A stretch of DNA of 46,515 bases, taken from Bacteroidales bacterium. Its GTDB lineage: Bacteria > Bacteroidota > Bacteroidia > Bacteroidales > UBA932. This document shows positions 38,765-46,515 of this stretch, in pieces (within the stretch, counting starts at the first letter, position 1; every line of letters begins with the position of its first letter). The DNA lies in the NCBI GenBank assembly GCA_016288775.1, contig JAEELG010000077.1:1-46515 (forward strand), written 5' to 3'. The notes below the pieces were generated by a model. It worked only from the letters and a program-made list of their open reading frames with translations, searched no databases and had not been told where the DNA came from. The translations under genes were made by a program, and so were the position numbers.

Positions 38765-39912
38765 CCTACGACGAACGGCTGGCATGGCTGAAGCAGAGCC
38801 ACCGAAGCCTGATTGAGAAAAAGAACGTCCCGGTAGAGGGCAACGGCATATTCGAACGCTGGGAGAATCCCGTCCTGACGGCAGAGCATGCGCCGCTGGA
38901 GTGGCGTTATGACTTCAACCGCGAGCGCAATCCCTATCTGATGGAGCGCTTCGGCATCCATGCCACCCTCAACTCCGGAGCCATAAAGTGGAACGGCAGA
39001 TACGTGCTGGTGGTACGGGTGGAGGCCGCCGACCGCAAGTCCTTCTTCGCGGTGGCCGAGAGCCCCAACGGAGTGGACAACTTCACTTTCTGGCCGCGGC
39101 CCATAACCATGCCGGAGTGGGGCGAGCCCGCCACCAACGTGTACGACATGCGCCTCACCGCCCACGAGGACGGATGGATCTACGGCATCTTCTGCGTGGA
39201 GCGCAAGGACCACGGCGCCGAGGGCAACCTCTCCGCCGCAACCGCATCTGCCGGAGTGGCGCGCACGAAAGACCTGGTGAACTGGGAGCGCCTGCCCGAC
39301 ATCGAGGCGGCCTGCCAGCAGCGCAACGTGGTGCTGCATCCCGAGTTCGTAAACGGCAAATATGCCCTCTACACACGCCCGCAGGACGGTTTTATCGATG
39401 CAGGCAAGGGCGGAGGTATAGGCTGGGCGCTGGTGGACAGCATGGAGCATGCGGTCGTCAGGGACGAGAAGATCATCAACGGCCGCTTCTATCACACCGT
39501 CAAGGAAGTCAAGAACGGCGAAGGCCCGCACCCCATCAAGACGCCGAAGGGCTGGCTGCACCTCGCACACGGCGTACGGGGATGCGCATCGGGCCTGCGT
39601 TACGTTCTCTATATGTACATGACGGCGCTTGACGATCCGACACGCGTGATAGCGGAACCCGCCGGATTCTTCATGGCGCCCGAGGGCCCGGAGTACGTGG
39701 GCGACGTTGCCAACGTGCTCTTCGCCAACGGCTGGATAGCCGATCCCGACGGCAGGGTCTTCATCTATTACGCATCTTCCGACACCCGCATGCACGTGGC
39801 CACAAGCACCGTGGACAGGCTCGTCGACTACTGCCTGAACACCGCCCCGGACGGCCTTCGCACAGGTCTCACCGTAGAAACACTCAACAAACTAATATCC
39901 GGCAACTTATGA
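38761..39912 (+). CDS. GH130 4-O-beta-D-mannosyl-D-glucose phosphorylase-like
   Basis: 383 aa without a signal peptide, hence cytosolic. The sequence follows the GH130_1 pattern: NPVLTAEHAPLEWRYDFN, ATLNSGAIKWNGRYVLVVRVEAADRKSFFAV, NVYDMRLTAHEDGWIYGIFCVERKD and AHGVRGCASGLRYVLY. The conserved Asp proton donor is in YDMR, and Arg/His residues around phosphate are present. It phosphorolyses mannosyl-beta-1,4-glucose to mannose-1-phosphate and glucose, conserving bond energy. Its presence argues strongly for a mannan or glucomannan pathway. Coupled to both neighbours by 4-nt ATGA overlaps. Confidence 0.92.
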   Translation: MTYDERLAWLKQSHRSLIEKKNVPVEGNGIFERWENPVLTAEHAPLEWRYDFNRERNPYLMERFGIHATLNSGAIKWNGRYVLVVRVEAADRKSFFAVAESPNGVDNFTFWPRPITMPEWGEPATNVYDMRLTAHEDGWIYGIFCVERKDHGAEGNLSAATASAGVARTKDLVNWERLPDIEAACQQRNVVLHPEFVNGKYALYTRPQDGFIDAGKGGGIGWALVDSMEHAVVRDEKIINGRFYHTVKEVKNGEGPHPIKTPKGWLHLAHGVRGCASGLRYVLYMYMTALDDPTRVIAEPAGFFMAPEGPEYVGDVANVLFANGWIADPDGRVFIYYASSDTRMHVATSTVDRLVDYCLNTAPDGLRTGLTVETLNKLISGNL

Positions 39913-41321
39913 AAACCATACTGCTTATCCTGACAATAACTCTCTCGCACATTTTTTCCGACCATGCCGTACTTCAGCAGGACACGCAGACTCCTGTCTG
40001 GGGCTGGGGCACGCCGGGAAGCGAAATAAGCGTGAAAGCATCCTGGAACAAGAAGGCCGTCAAGGCCAAAGTTCAGGCCGACGGAAGTTGGAAGGTGATT
40101 CTGGACACCCCCAAGGCCGACGGACTGTGTCACGAGATCGTTTTCAAATCCGGCAGGGAGACCGTAAGGATAAGCGACATAGTGCTCGGCGAAGTGTGGC
40201 TTTGCAGCGGACAGTCCAACATGGAAATGCCCATACGCGGCTTCGGCTTCCAGGAAGTCGAAGGAGCCACGGAGGCCATCATGGCAGCGCCGGAGACAGC
40301 ATCTGCGGTGCGCGTATTCGACATCAGGACAGACAAGAAAACGGAGCCTGTGGCCGACGTAGACGCCGTGTGGGAGCTCTCCTCCCCCGGCGTGGTGGCC
40401 AAGACCTCCGCAATTGGATACTTTTTCGCCAGGCGCCTCACCCGCTCCCTCGGAGTGCCTGTAGGTATCATCGTCAACGCCTGGGGGGGCAGCCGCATCG
40501 AGCCGTGGATGACGCGGGATGCCATCAATTCGGCAGGGCTCACCCAGGAAGAGATGAACAACCTGCATGCGATTGAAGAGAAGCCCTACCGCTGGCCGGA
40601 GACGCCTGAGCTCATATGGAACGGACGCGTCTCCCCAATCGTCGGATACGCCGTAAAGGGAATACTGTGGTATCAGGGCTGCTCCAACATGGACCAGCCC
40701 CACTGCTACAACAAGCTTCAGAACAGCATGGTGGCATTGTGGCGCAGGGAATGGGGCCGCGAGCTGCCGTTCATCTACACTCTTATCGCACCCTTCGAGC
40801 ACGGGAAGGCAGACGGCCGCTGGAGGCCATTCTTCGTTGAGAACCAAATGCTTACGGCAAGCGAGATTCCGCTCGCATGGTACGTGTGCACAGAAACGCT
40901 CGGTAACAAGACCACCGTCCACCCAGCACAGAAGAAAGAGGTGGCTGACATGATGGTGATGCGCGCCCTGCAAAACGTCTACGGCATGAATCCGGGGCTC
41001 AACATCGAGGCCCCGCTGCCTCAGAGTTTCGAATTCTGCGACGACGGGCTGGTTAAGGTGCGCCTTACCGACGTCTGGTCCGACCTCATGAGCATCAGCG
41101 CCCGCAACATAGTCGGCTTCCAGCTGGCTGGCGAAGACAGGGAGTTTTTCAATGCGGAGGCTGAAGTCGACTGGGACGGCAACACCATACTCGTGCGCTG
41201 TCCCGAGGTGCCGCATCCGGTCTCCGTCCGCTACGGATGGAACAACTGGATGGGCGCCAACCTCGCCAAGTCCTCCGGCATCCCCGTTCCCCCCTTCCGC
41301 TCCGACAACTGGGATTACTGA
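39909..41321 (+). CDS. SGNH sialate O-acetylesterase-like carbohydrate esterase
   Basis: 470 aa. A short hydrophobic N-terminus (residues 1-13) runs almost directly into the first domain strand (SDHAVLQQDTQTPVWGWG), so the signal is unusually short and its cleavage uncertain. The SGNH catalytic Ser is in CSGQSNMEMP, followed by NAWGGSRIEPW and GILWYQGCSN. The Asp/His block is represented by TTVHPAQKKEVADMM. Family members remove O-acetyl groups from sialic acids, xylan or mannan. In this PUL, deacetylation of acetylated (gluco)mannan is most likely. It starts within the GH130 stop. Confidence 0.85.
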   Translation: MKTILLILTITLSHIFSDHAVLQQDTQTPVWGWGTPGSEISVKASWNKKAVKAKVQADGSWKVILDTPKADGLCHEIVFKSGRETVRISDIVLGEVWLCSGQSNMEMPIRGFGFQEVEGATEAIMAAPETASAVRVFDIRTDKKTEPVADVDAVWELSSPGVVAKTSAIGYFFARRLTRSLGVPVGIIVNAWGGSRIEPWMTRDAINSAGLTQEEMNNLHAIEEKPYRWPETPELIWNGRVSPIVGYAVKGILWYQGCSNMDQPHCYNKLQNSMVALWRREWGRELPFIYTLIAPFEHGKADGRWRPFFVENQMLTASEIPLAWYVCTETLGNKTTVHPAQKKEVADMMVMRALQNVYGMNPGLNIEAPLPQSFEFCDDGLVKVRLTDVWSDLMSISARNIVGFQLAGEDREFFNAEAEVDWDGNTILVRCPEVPHPVSVRYGWNNWMGANLAKSSGIPVPPFRSDNWDY

Positions 41322-41323
41322 TT

Positions 41324-44107
41324 ATGAGAGTTGCATTTCGAGCTGCCGCGGGTCTGCTTCTGCTGATGATTGCTGTCACCGGCTGTCACAGCAGCGAGGT
41401 GCGCGTCAAGACCGGTGCGGGCCGGGTGCGGCTGCAGGTGGTTTCGCCGGAGATAGTGCGCGTGAGCGTATCGCCCGACGGCAGATTCCGGGACCGCAGG
41501 AGCCTGGTGGTGCTGCCGCAGGAAGGATGCACCGATTTCGAGGTCTCCGACGCCATGGGCAAGGTGAGGCTGGCTACGAGCGCGCTTTCGGTGGAGGTTT
41601 ACAAGGCCAACGGCTGCATACAGTTCTACCGCTCCGACGGCACTCCCCTGGCGCTCGAAGGGCGCACTGGGTTCACTCCCGCCGAGGCCGACGGAAAGCA
41701 GGCATGGAGCACAACCGTAAGCTATGCCTCAGCCGATGACGAGGCGTTTTACGGCCTCGGGCAGCACCAGGCGGGCGAATTCGACCACAAGGGCCGCCGC
41801 GAGGAGCTCTATCAGTACAATACCAAGATCAGCGTGCCGGTAGTCGTGTCCAACAAGGGCTACGGCATTCTGTTCGACGCATATTCCCTCAGCCGCTGGG
41901 GATCAGCCGAGCCGTACCGGCAGCTGGGACAAGTCTTCGATTTACATCTCACAGGCACCTACTCTCCTGCGGAAGGCACCCCGCTGGTGCAGCAGGAAGA
42001 CAGCCTGTTCTATGAGAACGAGTGGGCGATAAGGAATCTGCCCGACATCAAACTGAGCGGGGCGCATGTGAGTTACGACGGCACGATTACCGCGCACGAA
42101 ACCGGAGACTACCACTTTATCCAGTATTACGCCGGCTTCCAGAGCACCTCGGTGGGCGGACAGGAAGTGATGAGCCGCCGCTGGCGTCCGGCATGGAACC
42201 CCAACAGTTACAAGTTCACCGTGCACCTCGAGGCAGGTGTTCCCACGCCCCTCCACATCGACTGGGAGCCCGATGGCGACGTGTCGTACATAGGCCTGCG
42301 TGTGGCGCCTCTGGAGTCACCGGAGGAAGAATCGCGGCTCACCTTCTGGAGCGAATTCGAGCCGCAGGCGGATTATTATTTCATGGTGGGCGACGACTAC
42401 GACGGCGTTATCCGCGGCTACCGCAAACTCACAGGCAAGGCGCAGGTGATGCCACGCTGGGCCCTTGGCTTCTGGCAGAGCCGCGAGCGATACAGCACGC
42501 AGCAAGACCTGGTTGAAACGCTGGCGGAGTTGCGTCGGCGCCATATCCCCGTAGACAACATAGTCCAGGACTGGCAGTACTGGACCGACGACCAGTGGGG
42601 CAGCCACGAATTCGATCCCGGGCGATATCCAGACCCCGAAGGCATGATCGACAGCGTGCATGCCATGCACGGCCGGTTCATGATCAGCGTGTGGCCAAAA
42701 TTCTACACCAACACGGAGCATTACAGAGAGCTGCGCAACGCAGGATTCGCTTACACTCACGCCGAGCAGGATTCGCTGCGCGACTGGCTGGGGCATCTGC
42801 AGAGTTTCTACGACGCATACGCCCCCGGCGGACGCAAGATGTTCTGGCGGCAGATGGACGAAAGCCTCTACAGCCGCTTCGGGCGCAAAATAGACGCCTG
42901 GTGGATGGACGCCAGCGAGCCCAACCTGCGCGACTGCCTGCCTCTTGACTACATGAAGTGGCTCCTGACGCCCAACGCGCTCGGTTCCTCCACCGAATAT
43001 CTCAACGCATATGCGCTCGTGAACGCGCAGGCAATCTATGAGGGGCAGCGCAGCGTCGACCCAGACAAGCGCGTGTTCCTGCTCACCCGCAACGGATTCG
43101 CGGGCCTTCAGCGATACAGCACAGCATCTTGGAGCGGCGATATCGGCACCTCCTGGACCGACATGCGCATACAGATGGCGGCCGGCCTGAACTACTCGAT
43201 GAGCGGCATACCGTTCTGGGGGATGGACATAGGCGGTTTTTCGGTGATGAGCAAGTTCTACGATGCCGCCAACGCCGACGAGTGGCGCGAGCTGCAGACG
43301 CGCTGGCACCAGTTCGGCACCTTCGTTCCCCTGTTCCGCACGCACGGGCAGTGGCCTCGCCGCGAACTCTGGAACATCGCCCCGGAGGGATCCGAGACCT
43401 ACGAAAGCATACTCTGGTACATGCGGCTGCGCTACCGCCTGATGCCATATCTGTACTCGCTTGCGGGCGCAGTGAACTTCGACGACTACACCATCATGCG
43501 CGGCCTGCCCATGGACTGGCCCGACGACGCTGAAGTGCGCGATCTCTCCGACCAGTGGATGCTGGGGCCTGCGTTCATGGCCTGCCCGGTGTATGAATAC
43601 AAGGCCCGCAGCCGGGAGGTGTATTTCCCCGAAGGAACGTGGTATGACTTCTACAGCGGCGCCAGTATCGAAGGAGGGCGGCGGATGAGCGTGCCGGCGC
43701 CGTACTCCCGCATGCCTCTGTACGTGCGTGCCGGCAGCATCATTCCAATCGGTCCGGAAATGGAGTGGAGTGACGAGAAACCTGCTTCCGACCTTTTGCT
43801 GATTGTTTATGCCGGAGCCGACGGAGACTTCACGCTGTACGATGACGACGGCCTTACCTATGCCTACGAGAAGGGCGACAGGTGCTGTATCCCCATCCAT
43901 TGGGACGACGCCACCCGCACCCTTACATTCGGCTCACGTTCCGGTTCCTATTCAGGAATGCCGGAGCGTCTGCACTTCCGCATCGTCGTCGCCGATCCGT
44001 CCCATCCCTTCCCGTTCAACCCCGACGCCAACGGCGAATCAATTGATTATCATGGTGAAATTGTATATCATACTTACAACACTGCTTCTTACAGTTCTTC
44101 CAATTAA
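41324..44107 (+). CDS. GH31 alpha-glycosidase lipoprotein with PA14 insert (alpha-xylosidase-like)
   Basis: 927 aa. A lipoprotein signal ends IAVTGC. The N-terminal GH31 beta-sandwich has FYGLGQHQAGEFDHKG. A PA14 domain is inserted at about residues 225-330 (AHVSYDGTITAHETGDYHFIQYY). The catalytic barrel has WWMDASEPN with the nucleophile Asp near 529 and SWSGDIGTSW with the acid/base Asp near 605, then the C-terminal domain (RAGSIIPIG, YDDDGLTYAYEKG). PA14-bearing GH31 enzymes characterised elsewhere are alpha-xylosidases acting on xyloglucan oligosaccharides, and other GH31 specificities exist. The true start is at the lipoprotein signal; a frame opening at 41237 would overlap the esterase. 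Its 3' end overlaps the GH2 signal-peptide codons by 56 bp. Confidence 0.88.
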   Translation: MRVAFRAAAGLLLLMIAVTGCHSSEVRVKTGAGRVRLQVVSPEIVRVSVSPDGRFRDRRSLVVLPQEGCTDFEVSDAMGKVRLATSALSVEVYKANGCIQFYRSDGTPLALEGRTGFTPAEADGKQAWSTTVSYASADDEAFYGLGQHQAGEFDHKGRREELYQYNTKISVPVVVSNKGYGILFDAYSLSRWGSAEPYRQLGQVFDLHLTGTYSPAEGTPLVQQEDSLFYENEWAIRNLPDIKLSGAHVSYDGTITAHETGDYHFIQYYAGFQSTSVGGQEVMSRRWRPAWNPNSYKFTVHLEAGVPTPLHIDWEPDGDVSYIGLRVAPLESPEEESRLTFWSEFEPQADYYFMVGDDYDGVIRGYRKLTGKAQVMPRWALGFWQSRERYSTQQDLVETLAELRRRHIPVDNIVQDWQYWTDDQWGSHEFDPGRYPDPEGMIDSVHAMHGRFMISVWPKFYTNTEHYRELRNAGFAYTHAEQDSLRDWLGHLQSFYDAYAPGGRKMFWRQMDESLYSRFGRKIDAWWMDASEPNLRDCLPLDYMKWLLTPNALGSSTEYLNAYALVNAQAIYEGQRSVDPDKRVFLLTRNGFAGLQRYSTASWSGDIGTSWTDMRIQMAAGLNYSMSGIPFWGMDIGGFSVMSKFYDAANADEWRELQTRWHQFGTFVPLFRTHGQWPRRELWNIAPEGSETYESILWYMRLRYRLMPYLYSLAGAVNFDDYTIMRGLPMDWPDDAEVRDLSDQWMLGPAFMACPVYEYKARSREVYFPEGTWYDFYSGASIEGGRRMSVPAPYSRMPLYVRAGSIIPIGPEMEWSDEKPASDLLLIVYAGADGDFTLYDDDGLTYAYEKGDRCCIPIHWDDATRTLTFGSRSGSYSGMPERLHFRIVVADPSHPFPFNPDANGESIDYHGEIVYHTYNTASYSSSN

Positions 44108-46160
44108 AGGACAGGAAGTGCTGTTTGACGACGGGTGGGTGTTTGCATTGGGGAATGCGGCGTCGCCGGAGAAGGACTTCGGCCGCGGCACGGAATACTT
44201 TACCTATTTCACCAAAGCCGCTTCGATACATAATACGGGCCCCTATGCCCCGGGATTCGACGACAGCGCCTGGAAGCCGGTGCAGCTGCCGCACGACTGG
44301 GTGGTGGACCTGCCGTTCGACCGCGAAGCCAGCCACAGCCACGGATACAAGACCGTGGGCTGGCGCTGGCCGGAAACCAGCGTGGGCTGGTACCGCAAGC
44401 ACTTTACGGTGCCCGCTGAAGCACAGGGACAACCCGTTTCGCTGCGCTTCGACGGCATTTTCCGGGACTCCGACATCTGGGTCAACGGATTCTGGCTGGG
44501 AGGCGAGAAGAGCGGCTATACTACTGCATCTTACAATATCGCCGAGTATCTGAATTACGGCGGCGACAACGTGGTGACGGTGCGCGCTGACGCAACATTC
44601 GAGGAAGGCTGGTTCTACGAGGGCGCCGGCATCTACAGGCATGTCTGGCTCACCATCGGCGAAGCCCCCGTAAGGCCGCAGATGCATCTGCCTAAGATCG
44701 AGACCGACCCCGACCGGGGCATACTCGTGGACGGCAAGCCCATACGCATCCACGGCGCCAACATCCATCAGGATGCCGCCGGCGTGGGCGCCGCAATCCC
44801 GGATGCCCTCTGGGTATGGCGCATCAAACAGCTGAAGAAATACGGATTCAACGCCATACGCACCTCGCACAATCCCGTCTCCCCCGCCCTGCTGGACATC
44901 TGCGACAGCCTGGGCATGTACGTGCTGGAAGAGACGCGCCTGATGGGTACCAACGAGGCACAGCTCGAGCCACTGCGCAAGATGATAGAGCGCGACAGGC
45001 ACCATCCCTGCATCATCATGTGGGGCATAGGCAACGAGGAATGGGGCATCGAGTGGAACGAGAAGGGCGAGCGCATAGCCCGCACCATGACTGAATTCTG
45101 CCACGGCATCGACCCCACGCGGCCCGTGGTGGTGGCAACCAGCAGCGGCCCCGAAATCGTCAAGGGGACCGACGTGGCCGGATACAACTACATACTCCAG
45201 AATCCGGTTGACAGGCATCGCGCCGACTATCCGGAACGTGTTGCGGTGGGCACGGAGGAGACCTCCGGATGCGGTACCCGCGGCGTATATTTTGACGACC
45301 GTGAGAACGGCCGCATGGCGGCAATCAACCGCGCCCCGCAGGGCCCCGACAGCCTTTACAACTGTATTGAGCGGGGCCTGCAGTTCTACGACGCGCGCCC
45401 CTGGCTTGCCGGCATGTTCTACTGGACGGGCTTCGACTACCGCGGCGAACCCAATCCGCTGGAGTATCCAGCCACCGGCTCCGAGTTCGGCATACTGGAC
45501 TACTGCGGCTTCCCCAAGGACGAAGCCTTCTTCCTGCAGTCGTGGTGGACCAGTGAGCCCGTGCTGCACATACTTCCCCACTGGAACCTCGAGGGTCACG
45601 AAGGCGAGGAGGTATCGGTGTGGGCCTACAGCAACTGCGACGAGGTGGCCCTGTGGGTCAACGGACGCAGCCTGGGCCGCAAAAAGATGCCACGCAACGG
45701 CCATCTGGAGTGGACAGCTGTGTACAAGCCCGGCCGCGTGCGCGCCGTAGGATACAGGAATGGACGCAAGGTACTGGAAAAGACTGTCTGGACCGCCGGC
45801 GCACATGCCTCGCTCAAAGCTGAAGCGGACCGCAGCGTAATCAAGGCCGACGGCCGCGACCTGGCAGTTGTCAGCGTCTCCGTGCAGGATGCGAAGGGTC
45901 GTTTCGTCCCTACCGCATGCCTGCAGGTGAACATCGGCGTGGAAGGTCCGGCACGCATCCTGGGTTGCGGCAACGGAGACCCTGCCTTCCGCAAGCGCGA
46001 ACGCCCGGAAGACCCCGACGCGCGCACATTTACCATAGACACATTCAACGGGCTGGCCCAGGTGCTCATACAAAGCACCGGCGAGCCCGGCGACATAAAA
46101 CTGACACTAAACACAGAACCATGTACTTGCTCGGTTACGATATCGGCAGTTCGTCCGTAA
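44052..46160 (+). CDS. GH2 family glycosidase (beta-galactosidase-like, DUF4982 type) lacking the Ig-like linker domain
   Basis: 702 aa. A signal peptide (MVKLYIILTTLLLTVLPIKGQ) is followed by the jelly-roll sugar-binding domain (about 25-205, PHDWVVDLPFD...GAGIYRHVWLTI). The TIM barrel has GANIHQDAAGVGAAIP, RTSHNPVSP, the acid/base Glu in GIGNEEWG and nucleophile Glu in VGTEETSG. The C-terminal DUF4982-like Ig domains follow (VSVWAYSNCDEVALWVNGRSLG). Between VWLTI and DRGILVDGKP only about 20 residues remain, where the ~100-residue immunoglobulin-like domain 2 normally lies. Activity could be beta-galactosidase, beta-mannosidase or similar. The last 40 bp overlap the kinase gene. Confidence 0.88.
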   Translation: MVKLYIILTTLLLTVLPIKGQEVLFDDGWVFALGNAASPEKDFGRGTEYFTYFTKAASIHNTGPYAPGFDDSAWKPVQLPHDWVVDLPFDREASHSHGYKTVGWRWPETSVGWYRKHFTVPAEAQGQPVSLRFDGIFRDSDIWVNGFWLGGEKSGYTTASYNIAEYLNYGGDNVVTVRADATFEEGWFYEGAGIYRHVWLTIGEAPVRPQMHLPKIETDPDRGILVDGKPIRIHGANIHQDAAGVGAAIPDALWVWRIKQLKKYGFNAIRTSHNPVSPALLDICDSLGMYVLEETRLMGTNEAQLEPLRKMIERDRHHPCIIMWGIGNEEWGIEWNEKGERIARTMTEFCHGIDPTRPVVVATSSGPEIVKGTDVAGYNYILQNPVDRHRADYPERVAVGTEETSGCGTRGVYFDDRENGRMAAINRAPQGPDSLYNCIERGLQFYDARPWLAGMFYWTGFDYRGEPNPLEYPATGSEFGILDYCGFPKDEAFFLQSWWTSEPVLHILPHWNLEGHEGEEVSVWAYSNCDEVALWVNGRSLGRKKMPRNGHLEWTAVYKPGRVRAVGYRNGRKVLEKTVWTAGAHASLKAEADRSVIKADGRDLAVVSVSVQDAKGRFVPTACLQVNIGVEGPARILGCGNGDPAFRKRERPEDPDARTFTIDTFNGLAQVLIQSTGEPGDIKLTLNTEPCTCSVTISAVRP

Positions 46161-46515
46161 AGGCCTCGCTGGTGGAGGCCGCGACGGGAAAATGCGCCGC
46201 CAGCGCCTTCTTTCCGCCGCAGGAGGCACCCATTAGCTCCCCCAGGCCAGGATGGGCCGAACAGGACCCCGAATCCTGGTGGAGCTACCTGAAACAGGCA
46301 ACTGCCGCCGTCCTGCAACGCTCCGGCTGCAAGCCCGGGGACATCAAGGCCATAGGCATCTCCTACCAGATGCACGGCCTGGTGTGCATCGACAGGGACG
46401 GCAAGGTGCTGCGCCCCGCCATCATCTGGTGCGACTCGCGCGCCGTGCCGTACGGCCAAAAGGCCTTCGAAGAACTGGGCGCACAGTGGTGCCTGGAGCA
46501 CCTGCTCAATTCGCC
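46121..46515 (+). CDS. FGGY-family carbohydrate kinase (xylulokinase-like), N-terminal part
   Basis: 131 complete codons before the window ends. LLGYDIGSSSVKASLVE is the phosphate-1 loop of the ASKHA fold, GWAEQDPESWW the FGGY signature next to it, SYQMHGLV and PAIIWCDSRA complete the N-terminal domain. It resembles xylulokinase most, but fructokinase-, gluconate- or rhamnulokinase-like members cannot be excluded without the C-terminus. Its start is fixed by the conserved GYDIGSSS motif and lies 40 bp inside the GH2 gene in another frame, so translation is probably coupled. Confidence 0.88.
   Translation, partial: MYLLGYDIGSSSVKASLVEAATGKCAASAFFPPQEAPISSPRPGWAEQDPESWWSYLKQATAAVLQRSGCKPGDIKAIGISYQMHGLVCIDRDGKVLRPAIIWCDSRAVPYGQKAFEELGAQWCLEHLLNS

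Overview
The window looks like a chromosomal segment from a GC-rich member of the Bacteroidales, probably an uncultured gut or rumen lineage. The evidence is a SusC/SusD polysaccharide utilisation locus (PUL), lipoprotein signals, weak Shine-Dalgarno use, and many copies of the Bacteroidetes -7 promoter box TAnnTTTG. Genus-level assignment is not possible from what I can see.

Layout. Positions 1-2.4 kb (minus): the N-terminal part of dTDP-glucose 4,6-dehydratase behind a long structured leader, then rubrerythrin with a polytopic membrane protein. 2.5-4.0 kb (plus): thiaminase II (TenA) coupled to an exported phosphodiester-glycosidase-like protein. 4.1-9.1 kb (minus): dihydropteroate synthase (folP), a TPP riboswitch, and a thiL-thiD-thiM-thiE operon. 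9.1-15.1 kb: a radical SAM protein (plus), converging on a tightly coupled minus-strand operon of a carboxyltransferase, a HAD phosphatase, alanine racemase and a C1 peptidase. 15.2-24.6 kb: radC, tRNA-Ala(GGC), SGNH hydrolase, a GH43/HAD/Bcp/DnaJ cluster, two decayed gene remnants, a SanA-like protein, a Y1 (RAYT-like) transposase with a palindromic 51-bp repeat array beside it, a 50-aa ORF coupled to a DUF5715-like gene, and ccsA. 24.7-46.5 kb (plus): an AraC-type regulator and a PUL with GH5, SusC, SusD, two surface glycan-binding lipoproteins, BACON-GH5, GH26, GH130, acetylesterase, PA14-GH31, GH2 and the start of an FGGY sugar kinase.

How the genes work together. The thi genes, TenA and the riboswitch form a thiamine salvage/assembly module. 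ThiM phosphorylates the thiazole, ThiD the pyrimidine, ThiE joins them and ThiL makes TPP, while TenA recycles degraded pyrimidine. The PUL fits acetylated, branched beta-mannan or glucomannan. Surface GH5/GH26 enzymes would cut the backbone, SGBPs and SusCD bind and import, and an esterase, GH31 and GH2 would trim the decorations. GH130 would phosphorolyse mannosyl-glucose, and a kinase would feed a released sugar into metabolism.

The most unusual signal is a set of palindromic and tandem repeats lying in frame inside otherwise intact housekeeping genes (thiL three times, thiD once, folP once or twice). One of these families, a 51-bp tandem unit (17 codons) built on a GGTCACAAAA-N8-TTTTGTGACC palindrome, recurs 15 kb away, directly upstream of the RAYT-like transposase gene. 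This suggests a Y1-transposase/REP-like system whose repeats spread in a size that preserves reading frame, comparable in idea to Rickettsia palindromic elements. A second system-level signal is a group of genes whose -7 box sits 4-5 bases before the ATG, predicting leaderless mRNAs.
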